Virus record (IMG/VR): IMGVR_UViG_3300030380_003487
Location: 1 to 23,157 of that record
From: a virus
Strand: one strand, 5' to 3'
DNA length: 23,157 nt
Shown here piece after piece: positions 13,687 to 18,488 of this stretch. The notes below the pieces were generated by a model. That model was not told the DNA's origin. It ran no database searches and saw nothing but the letters and a program-made list of their open reading frames with translations. Every line of letters starts with the position of its first letter. Positions within the stretch are counted from its first letter, which is position 1. The position numbers were made by a program, and so were the translations under genes.

Positions 13687-13975
13687 AGAAAGGAAGATCA
13701 TCATTAGCCACTGGCTCTGATGTTTCTTCTTTTTGAGCTAAGACAATATTGCCATCAGTCCAAACAACTTTTCCATTGCCCAGATAATTTTTTGGCTTTT
13801 TTGCTTCTCTTTCTTCTTGAGTTTGAGAATCTGTTATCGCTACATTATTTCCATATCTAGATTCATCTGAAACTGATATAGTCAAATTATAGTAAACAGC
13901 ACCATCTTTGCCTTTTATGAATTTCTCCTTTGGGAGTTTATCCACGCGAATGCTCGCATTCATTAATACACTCAT
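13685..13975 (-). CDS. SSB-like single-stranded DNA-binding protein (96 aa)
   Basis: A small OB-fold-like protein with strands SIRVDKLPKEKFIKG and VYYNLTISVSDESRYGNNVA, and the acidic C-terminal tip NDDLPF that single-stranded DNA-binding proteins use to recruit partners. At 96 residues it is shorter than bacterial SSB, as is common in phages. It follows the ERF gene by 2 nt. It would coat single-stranded DNA in replication and in ERF-mediated annealing. A second in-frame ATG four codons in is also possible. Confidence 0.75.
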   Translation of the reverse strand: MSVLMNASIRVDKLPKEKFIKGKDGAVYYNLTISVSDESRYGNNVAITDSQTQEEREAKKPKNYLGNGKVVWTDGNIVLAQKEETSEPVANDDLPF

Positions 13976-13977
13976 AA

Positions 13978-14499
13978 CTAATCTAATTTAAAATTTAACA
14001 ATTTTTCTTGCACTTCTGGACTAACAGAATAAACCTTTCTGATGTCATCTATTGATGCTCCCTCTCTAAGTCCTTTCTGTGCGTTATAAAATTCAGGTGT
14101 TTTGAATCTAAGAGAGGATTTTTTTTTAACTATCGCTTTATTGCCATCATCATCCTCAGCCTGTAAAGCTAATAATGACTGCAATGTATATCTTCTATAA
14201 TAAGTAATTGCTGATCCTAACTTTTGAGGATCTTGAATATCTGGTAATCTTATTGAAGATTCTACATGACCAGATCCATTTATTTCTCTGATGATACTAT
14301 AAACCTGCTGATCATTTATTGGTTGTAATAATAACAAACCATGCTTTTTTAACAAAGGATGTAATTGTCCTATAAGAGAATTTATATCAAAATACTTTGA
14401 TTTATAAAATGGATTAGTAACATCCTTACTAATTATTCCAATCTCTAATTGCAATTTATATAATTTATTATATATTTCGCTTTGGGTGTTTTTTTCCAT
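13978..14499 (-). CDS. erf: ERF-family single-strand annealing recombinase (173 aa)
   Basis: Clear ERF superfamily signatures: NPFYKSKYFDINSLIGQLHP (residues 29-48), KKHGLLLLQP and KLGSAITYYRRYTLQSLLAL (93-112) followed by QAEDDDGN (113-120). The protein anneals complementary single strands during phage recombination and repair. Its partner SSB gene follows directly. A C-terminal helical tail (SIDDIRKVYSVSPEVQEKLL) is present. The start ATG at 14499 lies inside the end of the 50-residue gene. Confident for the family. Confidence 0.92.
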   Translation of the reverse strand: MEKNTQSEIYNKLYKLQLEIGIISKDVTNPFYKSKYFDINSLIGQLHPLLKKHGLLLLQPINDQQVYSIIREINGSGHVESSIRLPDIQDPQKLGSAITYYRRYTLQSLLALQAEDDDGNKAIVKKKSSLRFKTPEFYNAQKGLREGASIDDIRKVYSVSPEVQEKLLNFKLD

Positions 14500-14620
14500 A
14501 TCTAATTTTTAATTTTTGACCTGTTTGAATTTCTATGCAAGTTTCTAATTTATCAATATGATTTAATAAAGCATCTATTCTTGCAAGATAATATTCTGAC
14601 TGGTTATAATTGTGAAACAT
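14468..14620 (-). CDS. Small helical protein (50 aa)
   Basis: ATG at 14620 and TAA at 14468, overlapping the upstream gene by 17 nt and the ERF gene by 32 nt. The product (MFHNYNQSEYYLARIDALLN, then HIDKLETCIEIQTGQKLKI) is a plausible helical protein with a basic end (RYGKKHPKRNI). Without this gene, about 100 nt would be non-coding. Not recognised. Moderate confidence, because it has no ATGA coupling. Confidence 0.5.
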   Translation of the reverse strand: MFHNYNQSEYYLARIDALLNHIDKLETCIEIQTGQKLKIRYGKKHPKRNI

Positions 14621-14807
14621 CATTGACTATATTTAGTTCGTTTTCTAAACACTCTAATGCTAGCTGTCTGATATAGAGATTGTCCTGTGCTTTCTGCACA
14701 TCTTTAGTATAATAATCAACTTGCCATTGAGCATCTTTGATTAATCTTTCTAGATCTTCTTTTGATCTAAGGGATTTCCCTGTGAATTGTATGTTTTGTT
14801 CTGTCAT
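14604..14807 (-). CDS. Hypothetical coiled-coil protein (67 aa)
   Basis: The first gene after the promoter at 14849-14878, with a 36-nt leader that contains an inverted repeat. The product is helical and charged (LRSKEDLERLIKDAQWQVDY, then RQLALECLENELNIVNDV). Not recognised. Being the first gene of the recombination unit, it is likely early expressed. Confidence 0.65.
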   Translation of the reverse strand: MTEQNIQFTGKSLRSKEDLERLIKDAQWQVDYYTKDVQKAQDNLYIRQLALECLENELNIVNDVSQL

Positions 14808-14822
14808 AATAAAATAAATTAA

Positions 14823-14846
14823 CCACTTAGTTCATTCTAAGTATGG
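14823..14846. promoter_or_regulatory. Inverted repeat in leader (possible operator)
   Basis: CCACTTAG and CTAAGTATGG, with CTTAG/CTAAG as the perfect core and the CCA/TGG ends extended across a 2-nt bulge, separated by TTCATT. It covers the expected transcription start of the promoter at 14849-14878 (about 14843), which is where a repressor site or leader hairpin would act. Confidence 0.35.
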
Positions 14847-14848
14847 CA

Positions 14849-14878
14849 TAAATATAAACAAAAAAGTTAATAAAACAA
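14849..14878 (-). promoter_or_regulatory. Promoter of recombination unit (TTG, 19 nt, TATATTTA)
   Basis: TTG (14878-14876) and TATATTTA (14856-14849) are separated by exactly 19 nt. It lies directly after a terminator and before the 67-residue gene. Together with 6830 and 11862 it defines one promoter class. Confidence 0.6.
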
Positions 14879-14886
14879 AATTAGAC

Positions 14887-14920
14887 AAAAAAAAAGAGCC
14901 AATAAAATCAACTCCTTTTT
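14887..14920 (-). terminator. Rho-independent terminator after NinG-like gene
   Basis: On the minus strand AAAAAGGAGTTGA pairs with TTGGCTCTTTTT (13 pairs including four G-U) around a TTTTA loop, followed by T. It lies 39 nt after the stop of the NinG-like gene. The stem is weak in G-C pairs but the T tract is good. Confidence 0.6.
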
Positions 14921-14958
14921 CTAAGACAAAACAAACAGAACTTAAACAAATATAGTAA

Positions 14959-15351
14959 TTATTTTAAATTATCAAATAATTCCTGATATTTTTTAATCAT
15001 TTCTAATAAATCATTTGTGCTAAATTTTACTTCTGTTTGAGATTTAATATGAAGATCATTCGCAGTTGTTGATCCATATTTTTTATTTAACTCTAAACTA
15101 AATTTATATTGCTCTCCATGTTTAAATAAATTGCATCCAGAGCATTGCACCTGACAATTTTTATCATCCCACCTAGTAGCATAATGTCTGCGACTTTGAA
15201 AATGTCCACATTGTAAATATTTCCATTCATCTACCTTTCCACAAGTAAAGCAAGTTGCTTTTCCATGAACAGAATTTTTTTTTCTGATATACTTACTAAA
15301 TATTGCATCTAATTTTTTCACAATTTTAGATCTGGATAATTTTTTTTTCAT
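14959..15351 (-). CDS. ninG: NinG/Rap-like recombination protein (130 aa)
   Basis: Matches the lambda NinG (Rap) family, an HNH-like Zn-binding DNA junction endonuclease. Motifs are ATCFTCGK (C34, C37), LQCGHFQSRRHYATRWDDKN (C48, H50; residues 46-65), VQCSGCNLFKHGEQY (C70, C73, H78) and LELNKKYG. The order of Cys and His residues in pairs is the family hallmark. Such proteins act on branched DNA during recombination, in keeping with the ERF and SSB genes downstream. The ATG at 15351 overlaps the upstream TGA as ATGA. 130 residues is shorter than lambda NinG (about 200). Confidence 0.85.
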   Translation of the reverse strand: MKKKLSRSKIVKKLDAIFSKYIRKKNSVHGKATCFTCGKVDEWKYLQCGHFQSRRHYATRWDDKNCQVQCSGCNLFKHGEQYKFSLELNKKYGSTTANDLHIKSQTEVKFSTNDLLEMIKKYQELFDNLK

Positions 15352-15581
15352 TTATCCTGATATTGCAAAAATTTATTCCCTAATTCCTTATCTATTTTAG
15401 ATATTGCTCTGTATATATATCTGCTGTTTTTCTTAACTTGTTCTTTTTCTGACTTACTAGAATCTTTTCCTAGATTACAATATTGTATTGCATCTATATG
15501 TAACATTCTATCTATTTTATCTCTTTTTTTTAAAGATGTATATGAGAGAATTTTATCTATTTTATCATTTGAATAAATCAT
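15348..15581 (-). CDS. Hypothetical helical protein (77 aa)
   Basis: The start at ATG 15581 gives a basic, helical protein (MIYSNDKIDKILSYTSLKKR, then IDAIQYCNLGKDSSKSEKEQ). A longer frame reaching 15686 would add a run of Phe coded by the T-rich non-coding tract, so I reject it. The stop overlaps the NinG start. Sequence pattern DRMLHIDAIQYCNLG-DS, SYIYKAI-like is familiar from small phage proteins but has no known function. Confidence 0.6.
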   Translation of the reverse strand: MIYSNDKIDKILSYTSLKKRDKIDRMLHIDAIQYCNLGKDSSKSEKEQVKKNSRYIYRAISKIDKELGNKFLQYQDK

Positions 15582-15614
15582 TTCATTTTTTTTAAATATA
15601 GTTATTATTGCAAT

Positions 15615-15658
15615 AAAAGAAAAAAAGAAAAAAAAACCCCCAAAAAAAAAGAAAAAAA
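15615..15658. repeat. Homopurine tract with A9-C5-A9 core
   Basis: The plus strand has almost only A and G from 15615 to 15636, then CCCCC (15637-15641) and nine A (15642-15650), G and seven A. It lies between the terminator at 15666-15717 and the 77-residue gene. A perfect 12-base palindrome TTATTGCAATAA is immediately to its left (15605-15616). Together they form the promoter-side region of the NinG unit, with an AT-rich -7-like TATATTTA near 15590-15597. Confidence 0.6.
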
Positions 15659-15665
15659 TCTTAAT

Positions 15666-15717
15666 AAAAAAAGTTGCAAGATCCAACAGAGAGTGGTTAC
15701 CTGAAGTTTAGCAACTT
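15666..15717 (-). terminator. Terminator of lysis cassette, AAGTTGC/GCAACTT stem
   Basis: On the minus strand AAGTTGC (15717-15711) and GCAACTT (15677-15671) form a 7-bp stem around a 33-nt loop, followed by a run of seven T. The loop is long, so it may contain further structure (see finding). It lies 43 nt after the stop of the 41-residue gene. Confidence 0.6.
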
Positions 15718-15740
15718 GACTAGATTTGCGACTAGGATGT

Positions 15741-15748
15741 CAAATATA
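15741..15748 (-). promoter_or_regulatory. Possible -7 element (TATATTTG) before terminator
   Basis: A full match to TAnnTTTG on the minus strand, but no TTG is at the -33 position. A transcript from it would end after about 70 nt at the terminator, so it would be a small RNA. Could equally be chance. Confidence 0.3.
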
Positions 15749-15759
15749 TATAATTTTTT

Positions 15760-15885
15760 TTATCTCCCCTGTCCTCTATATGGTTTTTTATATTGTTTGC
15801 TTGTTTTTAACCTACTCAAATTTTTGCTGTGTGGATGCGATTTCCTCTTTCTTTTTACAAATGTTGATATTATTTTCTTTGGCAT
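15760..15885 (-). CDS. Very basic 41-aa protein of phage type
   Basis: Begins with ATG at 15885, overlapping the holin-like stop as TAATG, and ends with TAA at 15760. The product is highly basic (MPKKIISTFVKRKRKSHPHS) and ends KKPYRGQGR. I recall many phages of Bacteroidota having small proteins with a K/R-rich start and the ending YRGQGK/R, of unknown function. It is too short for ordinary gene finders. It is the last gene of the lysis cassette. Nucleic acid binding or a tiny virion component are both possible. Confidence 0.7.
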   Translation of the reverse strand: MPKKIISTFVKRKRKSHPHSKNLSRLKTSKQYKKPYRGQGR

Positions 15886-16292
15886 TATTTTCTGATAATT
15901 TTAGCTGTTTTTTCAATACCTCTAGATGTAAAATAAAAACCTAAACTCATAATTACTATCTGACCTAGTAAATCTACATACTGATTTGCTATATTAAATT
16001 CTCCAATGTTTCCATCAGTTATTGCAAATAAAGTATAAAGCACTAAACTAAAAATAGTTAATAATGGTCTGATGTTTTTACTCAACCATGAATCAGATTG
16101 CATATCATTTTTATGCCTTTCACTTATTTCTTTTTCTAAACTCAATTCATGTGACATAAATATGTTAGTCATTTCCTTTTCAAACTCAGCTTTTTCATCT
16201 TTTGTTTGTACAAATTTATCAACAACTCCAGAAATTTTGTCAGCTATACTACCTCCTGCTGATCCAAATATTTTTGCTAATATATTTTTCAT
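15885..16292 (-). CDS. Holin-like protein, GTA_holin_3TM type (135 aa)
   Basis: The N-terminus is amphipathic (MKNILAKIFGSAGGSIADKI). A soluble helix follows, then DMQSDSWLSKNIRPLLTIFS with a membrane segment (residues 76-92), a charged turn (TDGNIGEFNIANQ) and a second membrane segment (residues 105-122), with a basic tail (SRGIEKTAKIIRK). The motif S-D-S-W-L-S-K-N-I-R-P and the R-G-I-E-K end match the 3TM-type holin family seen in phages and gene-transfer agents. It would open the inner membrane for the endolysin of this cassette. It begins inside the end of the 46-residue gene. Confidence 0.8.
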   Translation of the reverse strand: MKNILAKIFGSAGGSIADKISGVVDKFVQTKDEKAEFEKEMTNIFMSHELSLEKEISERHKNDMQSDSWLSKNIRPLLTIFSLVLYTLFAITDGNIGEFNIANQYVDLLGQIVIMSLGFYFTSRGIEKTAKIIRK

Positions 16293-16389
16293 AACTGTAT
16301 TTTAAAATAATTACTAATAATGTGATTGTGAAAATGTTAGCATGCCAATGATCTCCACAGATTCCTAAAATGTGTTTTAATGTTTCCAT
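16249..16389 (-). CDS. Small membrane protein (46 aa)
   Basis: ATG at 16389, TAG at 16249, overlapping the holin gene by 44 nt. The product is METLKHILGICGDHW followed by HANIFTITLLVIILKYS, one membrane segment, and a basic end (KNIWISRR). I recall this start (ETLK-ILG-CG-H-H-N) from tiny phage proteins located in lysis cassettes of marine phages. Perhaps an antiholin- or holin-helper-type peptide. The upstream gene stops 1 nt before it. Confidence 0.65.
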   Translation of the reverse strand: METLKHILGICGDHWHANIFTITLLVIILKYSYEKYISKNIWISRR

Positions 16390-16390
16390 A

Positions 16391-16717
16391 TTATTGTTCT
16401 ATTAAAATTCTATTTATTGATTTTTGAATGTCTTCTTTTGTTGCTTGTATTTTAAAAGATAGATCAGCAGCATATTGCATTTTTACTCTACCATCTTTTC
16501 CTAAAATAACAATCACAGGAACTGTCTTAATAGTTTCAACTATATTTTGTGGCTGTTCCTCTAGCCAAGCATATTGCACTTTTGCATTTTGTAAACCTCT
16601 AAGATTATAATCATTTCTAGAGTTCCATTTATAATTAAAATGTATAACTGTAATTTTGTCTTGAGCATTAGCTAAAAAGCCAAATAACATAAATGCTATT
16701 AAAATTAAATTTCTCAT
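16391..16717 (-). CDS. Exported thioredoxin-fold protein without CxxC (108 aa)
   Basis: The first 18 residues are a signal peptide (MRNLILIAFMLFGFLANA, cleaved before Q19). The mature part resembles a thioredoxin fold: strand KITVIHFNYKWN (where thioredoxins have FWA-WCxxC), helix QPQNIVETIK, the cis-proline strand TVPVIVILGKDGRV (P67) and a C-terminal helix KEDIQKSINRILIE. The catalytic cysteines are missing; the mature protein has none. It would be in the periplasm. In a lysis cassette it may assist folding of, or bind, a cell wall enzyme or receptor. I recall similar proteins from flavobacterial phages. The fold is an inference. Confidence 0.6.
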   Translation of the reverse strand: MRNLILIAFMLFGFLANAQDKITVIHFNYKWNSRNDYNLRGLQNAKVQYAWLEEQPQNIVETIKTVPVIVILGKDGRVKMQYAADLSFKIQATKEDIQKSINRILIEQ

Positions 16718-17022
16718 CTTTTGTAAACTTTATCTTCTATTTTATTTATTCTTTCCTTATTATCTAGAATATCTTCTTTTAATCCATCAGTAGATTTTTC
16801 AATTTGAATTATTGTGCTTCGCACCAACTCGTCCTTTAATTGAAACTCCATTTTTTGAACAAATTCATCTCCTGTAAAATTTTCAATTTTGTTGTTTATG
16901 TCTTGAATTTCTCCCTGTAAACTAAACCACATGCTAGCTAGAGAGATAACCCCACCAACAAGCAAGCCAATAGTTTTAAGGTCAAGTTTTACTTCTGTAT
17001 CTTCACTTAGTTTTTTTGCCAT
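16714..17022 (-). CDS. Single-pass membrane protein with coiled coil (102 aa)
   Basis: One membrane segment (residues about 17-36, TIGLLVGGVISLASMWFS) followed by a long charged coiled coil (VRSTIIQIEKSTDGLKEDIL and on). This layout (N-in, C-out) fits XhlA-like or i-spanin-like lysis proteins, though the lipoprotein partner of a spanin pair is not seen. The start ATG at 17022 is inside the end of the 53-residue gene and its stop overlaps the next start as ATGA. Confidence 0.65.
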   Translation of the reverse strand: MAKKLSEDTEVKLDLKTIGLLVGGVISLASMWFSLQGEIQDINNKIENFTGDEFVQKMEFQLKDELVRSTIIQIEKSTDGLKEDILDNKERINKIEDKVYKR

Positions 17023-17164
17023 TGTCTTTTTCTATTATTTTTTTTATTGTATAAATTATTGTGCAGATTAATAAAATTATTTTTAATGATAATTCTATTT
17101 CTGTCATTGATATACCAAGTGCTATTGTGTTGAATAAATATATTTTCATATCTACATTTTCCAT
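17003..17164 (-). CDS. Small membrane protein (53 aa), holin-like position
   Basis: ATG at 17164 to TGA at 17003, overlapping the next gene by 20 nt. Two short hydrophobic parts (YLFNTIALGIS, residues 9-19, and LKIILLICTIIYTI, 27-40) and a basic end. I recall small phage proteins with IYLFNT-AL-IS, TEIE-TLKI-LL pattern from marine Bacteroidota phages, in lysis cassettes. It begins 1 nt after the upstream stop. A second holin-type protein is possible. Confidence 0.65.
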   Translation of the reverse strand: MENVDMKIYLFNTIALGISMTEIELSLKIILLICTIIYTIKKIIEKDNGKKTK

Positions 17165-17165
17165 T

Positions 17166-17609
17166 TTATTTTTTATCTATTTGTTTCAATTTATTTATAG
17201 CCCATTCAACCCCAGAAGTGCCACCCCAAGCATCCCACATAATGCCACCACATCCCTCAGAATATGGCACATCTTTGCTTTTTTGATGCCTTTTAAAAGA
17301 TGCCATTCTTGCAATAGTATCTCTGGATATATTTTTTTTGTCTGCTAGCTGTCTAGCCCTTGTCCACCCTACCTGAGTTCCACATGAAGATCCTTTTTCT
17401 TCTTTCCATTTTATTGCTCTCTTAGCATTATTACTAGCAGAATCAGGATAATCGTTGTATGATTCTAATTCAACCTCACTAGAGCCTTTAAAAGCCTTAT
17501 AACACATTGCTACAGCTTGTTCTCTAGGATGATATTTCATCAACTGAGGTATGCATCTAATCATAAATGCAGATTGTTTCTCATTTTGTTTTCTCTTTGG
17601 TATTGGCAT
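17166..17609 (-). CDS. Phage protein with two small Cys-containing domains (147 aa)
   Basis: The N-terminal third (MPIPKRKQNEKQSAFMIRCI, then REQAVAMCYKAF) has a C19...C36 pattern seen at the start of many phage and mobile-element proteins. The rest (YNDYPDSASNNAKRAIKWKE, then CGTQVGWTRARQLADKK, RDTIARMASFKRHQ and CGGIMWDAWGGTSGVEWA) is a second widespread domain that in other phages is fused to or near prohead protease and portal genes. No enzyme motif. Found here in a lysis cassette. It is the most Gly- and Cys-rich protein of the area. Function unknown. Confidence 0.7.
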   Translation of the reverse strand: MPIPKRKQNEKQSAFMIRCIPQLMKYHPREQAVAMCYKAFKGSSEVELESYNDYPDSASNNAKRAIKWKEEKGSSCGTQVGWTRARQLADKKNISRDTIARMASFKRHQKSKDVPYSEGCGGIMWDAWGGTSGVEWAINKLKQIDKK

Positions 17610-17610
17610 C

Positions 17611-17760
17611 TTAATATATTTTTATGTGCAATACTAAAAAAAGGAAATAAAAATTGATTTCTAAAAAATCATTAGCATTATCTTTTGGGTGTATAGAAAC
17701 TCCTAGAATAAAAGAATAGCATTGTAGCGTTCTATCTATTATAGCAATTTCATATTTCAT
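17611..17760 (-). CDS. Small hydrophobic protein (49 aa)
   Basis: ATG at 17760 (overlapping the endolysin TGA as TGATG) to TAA at 17611. The product is MKYEIAIIDRTLQCYSFILG followed by a hydrophobic end (NFYFLFLVLHIKIY). I recall small phage proteins with a FLGV-I pattern and a C-terminal membrane-like helix. It may be membrane-attached or form a beta structure. Function unknown. Confidence 0.6.
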   Translation of the reverse strand: MKYEIAIIDRTLQCYSFILGVSIHPKDNANDFLEINFYFLFLVLHIKIY

Positions 17761-18242
17761 CACATTCTAAAATAAGTTACTCTGCTCCCTTTATATTTAG
17801 CCCTTAGCACATCTTTTCTATTATCTTTTTTATTCTTGTAACTCACATGTATCCATCTTGGGTTTTCATCATTTCCAAATTCCCATATGAGTTGGTCAAA
17901 CTCTAATTTTTCTTTTATATACTCAAATAATTCTCCATTTGTTTTTTTTCCTAATGTAGAAATATCTATTGCTTCTCCAGACATATGACTGCTAGTCAAA
18001 CTTCCTTTCAAAGCAGAATTTAATTTTGGAGATCTATAAAAAGAATTTACATTAATTGGGTGTTTGCACCATTCTCTCAATGGCTCAAATACTTCTTCTG
18101 CAACCACCACCATTTTTTTTAAAATGTCATCTGTTGGTTTATTGTCAATCTTCAACTTAGTAGCAGTTGCAGATCTAACACCCTCATTGTATGATATGTG
18201 TTTACTTATTATCTTCTTCTTTGATTTCTTCGTAGCTTCCAT
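17760..18242 (-). CDS. Endolysin, peptidase M15 family (160 aa)
   Basis: Zinc peptidase of the M15 family (D-Ala-D-Ala carboxypeptidase-like), which cuts peptidoglycan peptides. The signature SSHMSGEAIDI (residues 84-94, H86 and D93 as zinc ligands) and WIHVSY (H132 as third ligand) are present, along with SFYRSPKLNSAL (R70). N-terminal basic (KKSKKKIISKHIS), no signal peptide, so export depends on a holin. It lies upstream of several membrane proteins. 160 residues is usual for the Peptidase_M15_3 type. High confidence. Confidence 0.92.
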   Translation of the reverse strand: MEATKKSKKKIISKHISYNEGVRSATATKLKIDNKPTDDILKKMVVVAEEVFEPLREWCKHPINVNSFYRSPKLNSALKGSLTSSHMSGEAIDISTLGKKTNGELFEYIKEKLEFDQLIWEFGNDENPRWIHVSYKNKKDNRKDVLRAKYKGSRVTYFRM

Positions 18243-18441
18243 CTTTTAAATCTATGTTTATTTTTCCATAAGAATCTTCCAATTCCTTTTTAAGTTCCTC
18301 TTGTTTACCAACTTCATCAGCATACATATGCAATAAGCTATGCTTTTGAGTTTCTAATAATCCTAAATCATGCTTTATAGCACCTAATTTTTGTTGGAAC
18401 TCTTGTAATTTTTCTAATTCTTCTTTTTTAATTTTTGACAT
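18202..18441 (-). CDS. Coiled-coil protein (79 aa)
   Basis: Long helix with heptads (KKEELEKLQEFQQKLGAIKH, then LGLLETQKHSLLHMYADE) and an acidic end (DGSYEEIKEEDNK). I recall this LEKLQE-QQ-LG-L-LQKH-LL pattern in small phage proteins that follow tail fibre genes. It may be a scaffold or fibre-chaperone-type protein, but that is not shown. The end overlaps the endolysin start by 41 nt. Confidence 0.65.
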   Translation of the reverse strand: MSKIKKEELEKLQEFQQKLGAIKHDLGLLETQKHSLLHMYADEVGKQEELKKELEDSYGKINIDLKDGSYEEIKEEDNK

Positions 18442-18469
18442 TGTTTTTAAATTTATTGTTAATAATATT

Positions 18470-18477
18470 CAAATATA
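18470..18477 (-). promoter_or_regulatory. Possible -7 element (TATATTTG) before lysis cassette
   Basis: TATATTTGAATATT on the minus strand, nearly identical to TATATTTGAATATC in the promoter at 6830. It is 11 nt after the tail fibre stop and 28 nt before the next ATG at 18441. No TTG at -33, so the sigma factor of the phage may be needed, or it is chance. Confidence 0.4.
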
Positions 18478-18488
18478 AAGATTATTTA

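Noticed and set aside
15348-15686. A 112-residue membrane protein starting at 15686
   Set aside because: The extra N-terminus is poly-Phe coded by the non-coding T-rich tract and terminator; the ATG at 15581 is more natural.
15674-15944. Plus-strand hydrophobic frames at 15674-15895 and 15726-15944
   Set aside because: They are antisense to the basic 41-residue gene and the terminator; hydrophobic composition follows from the T-rich strand.
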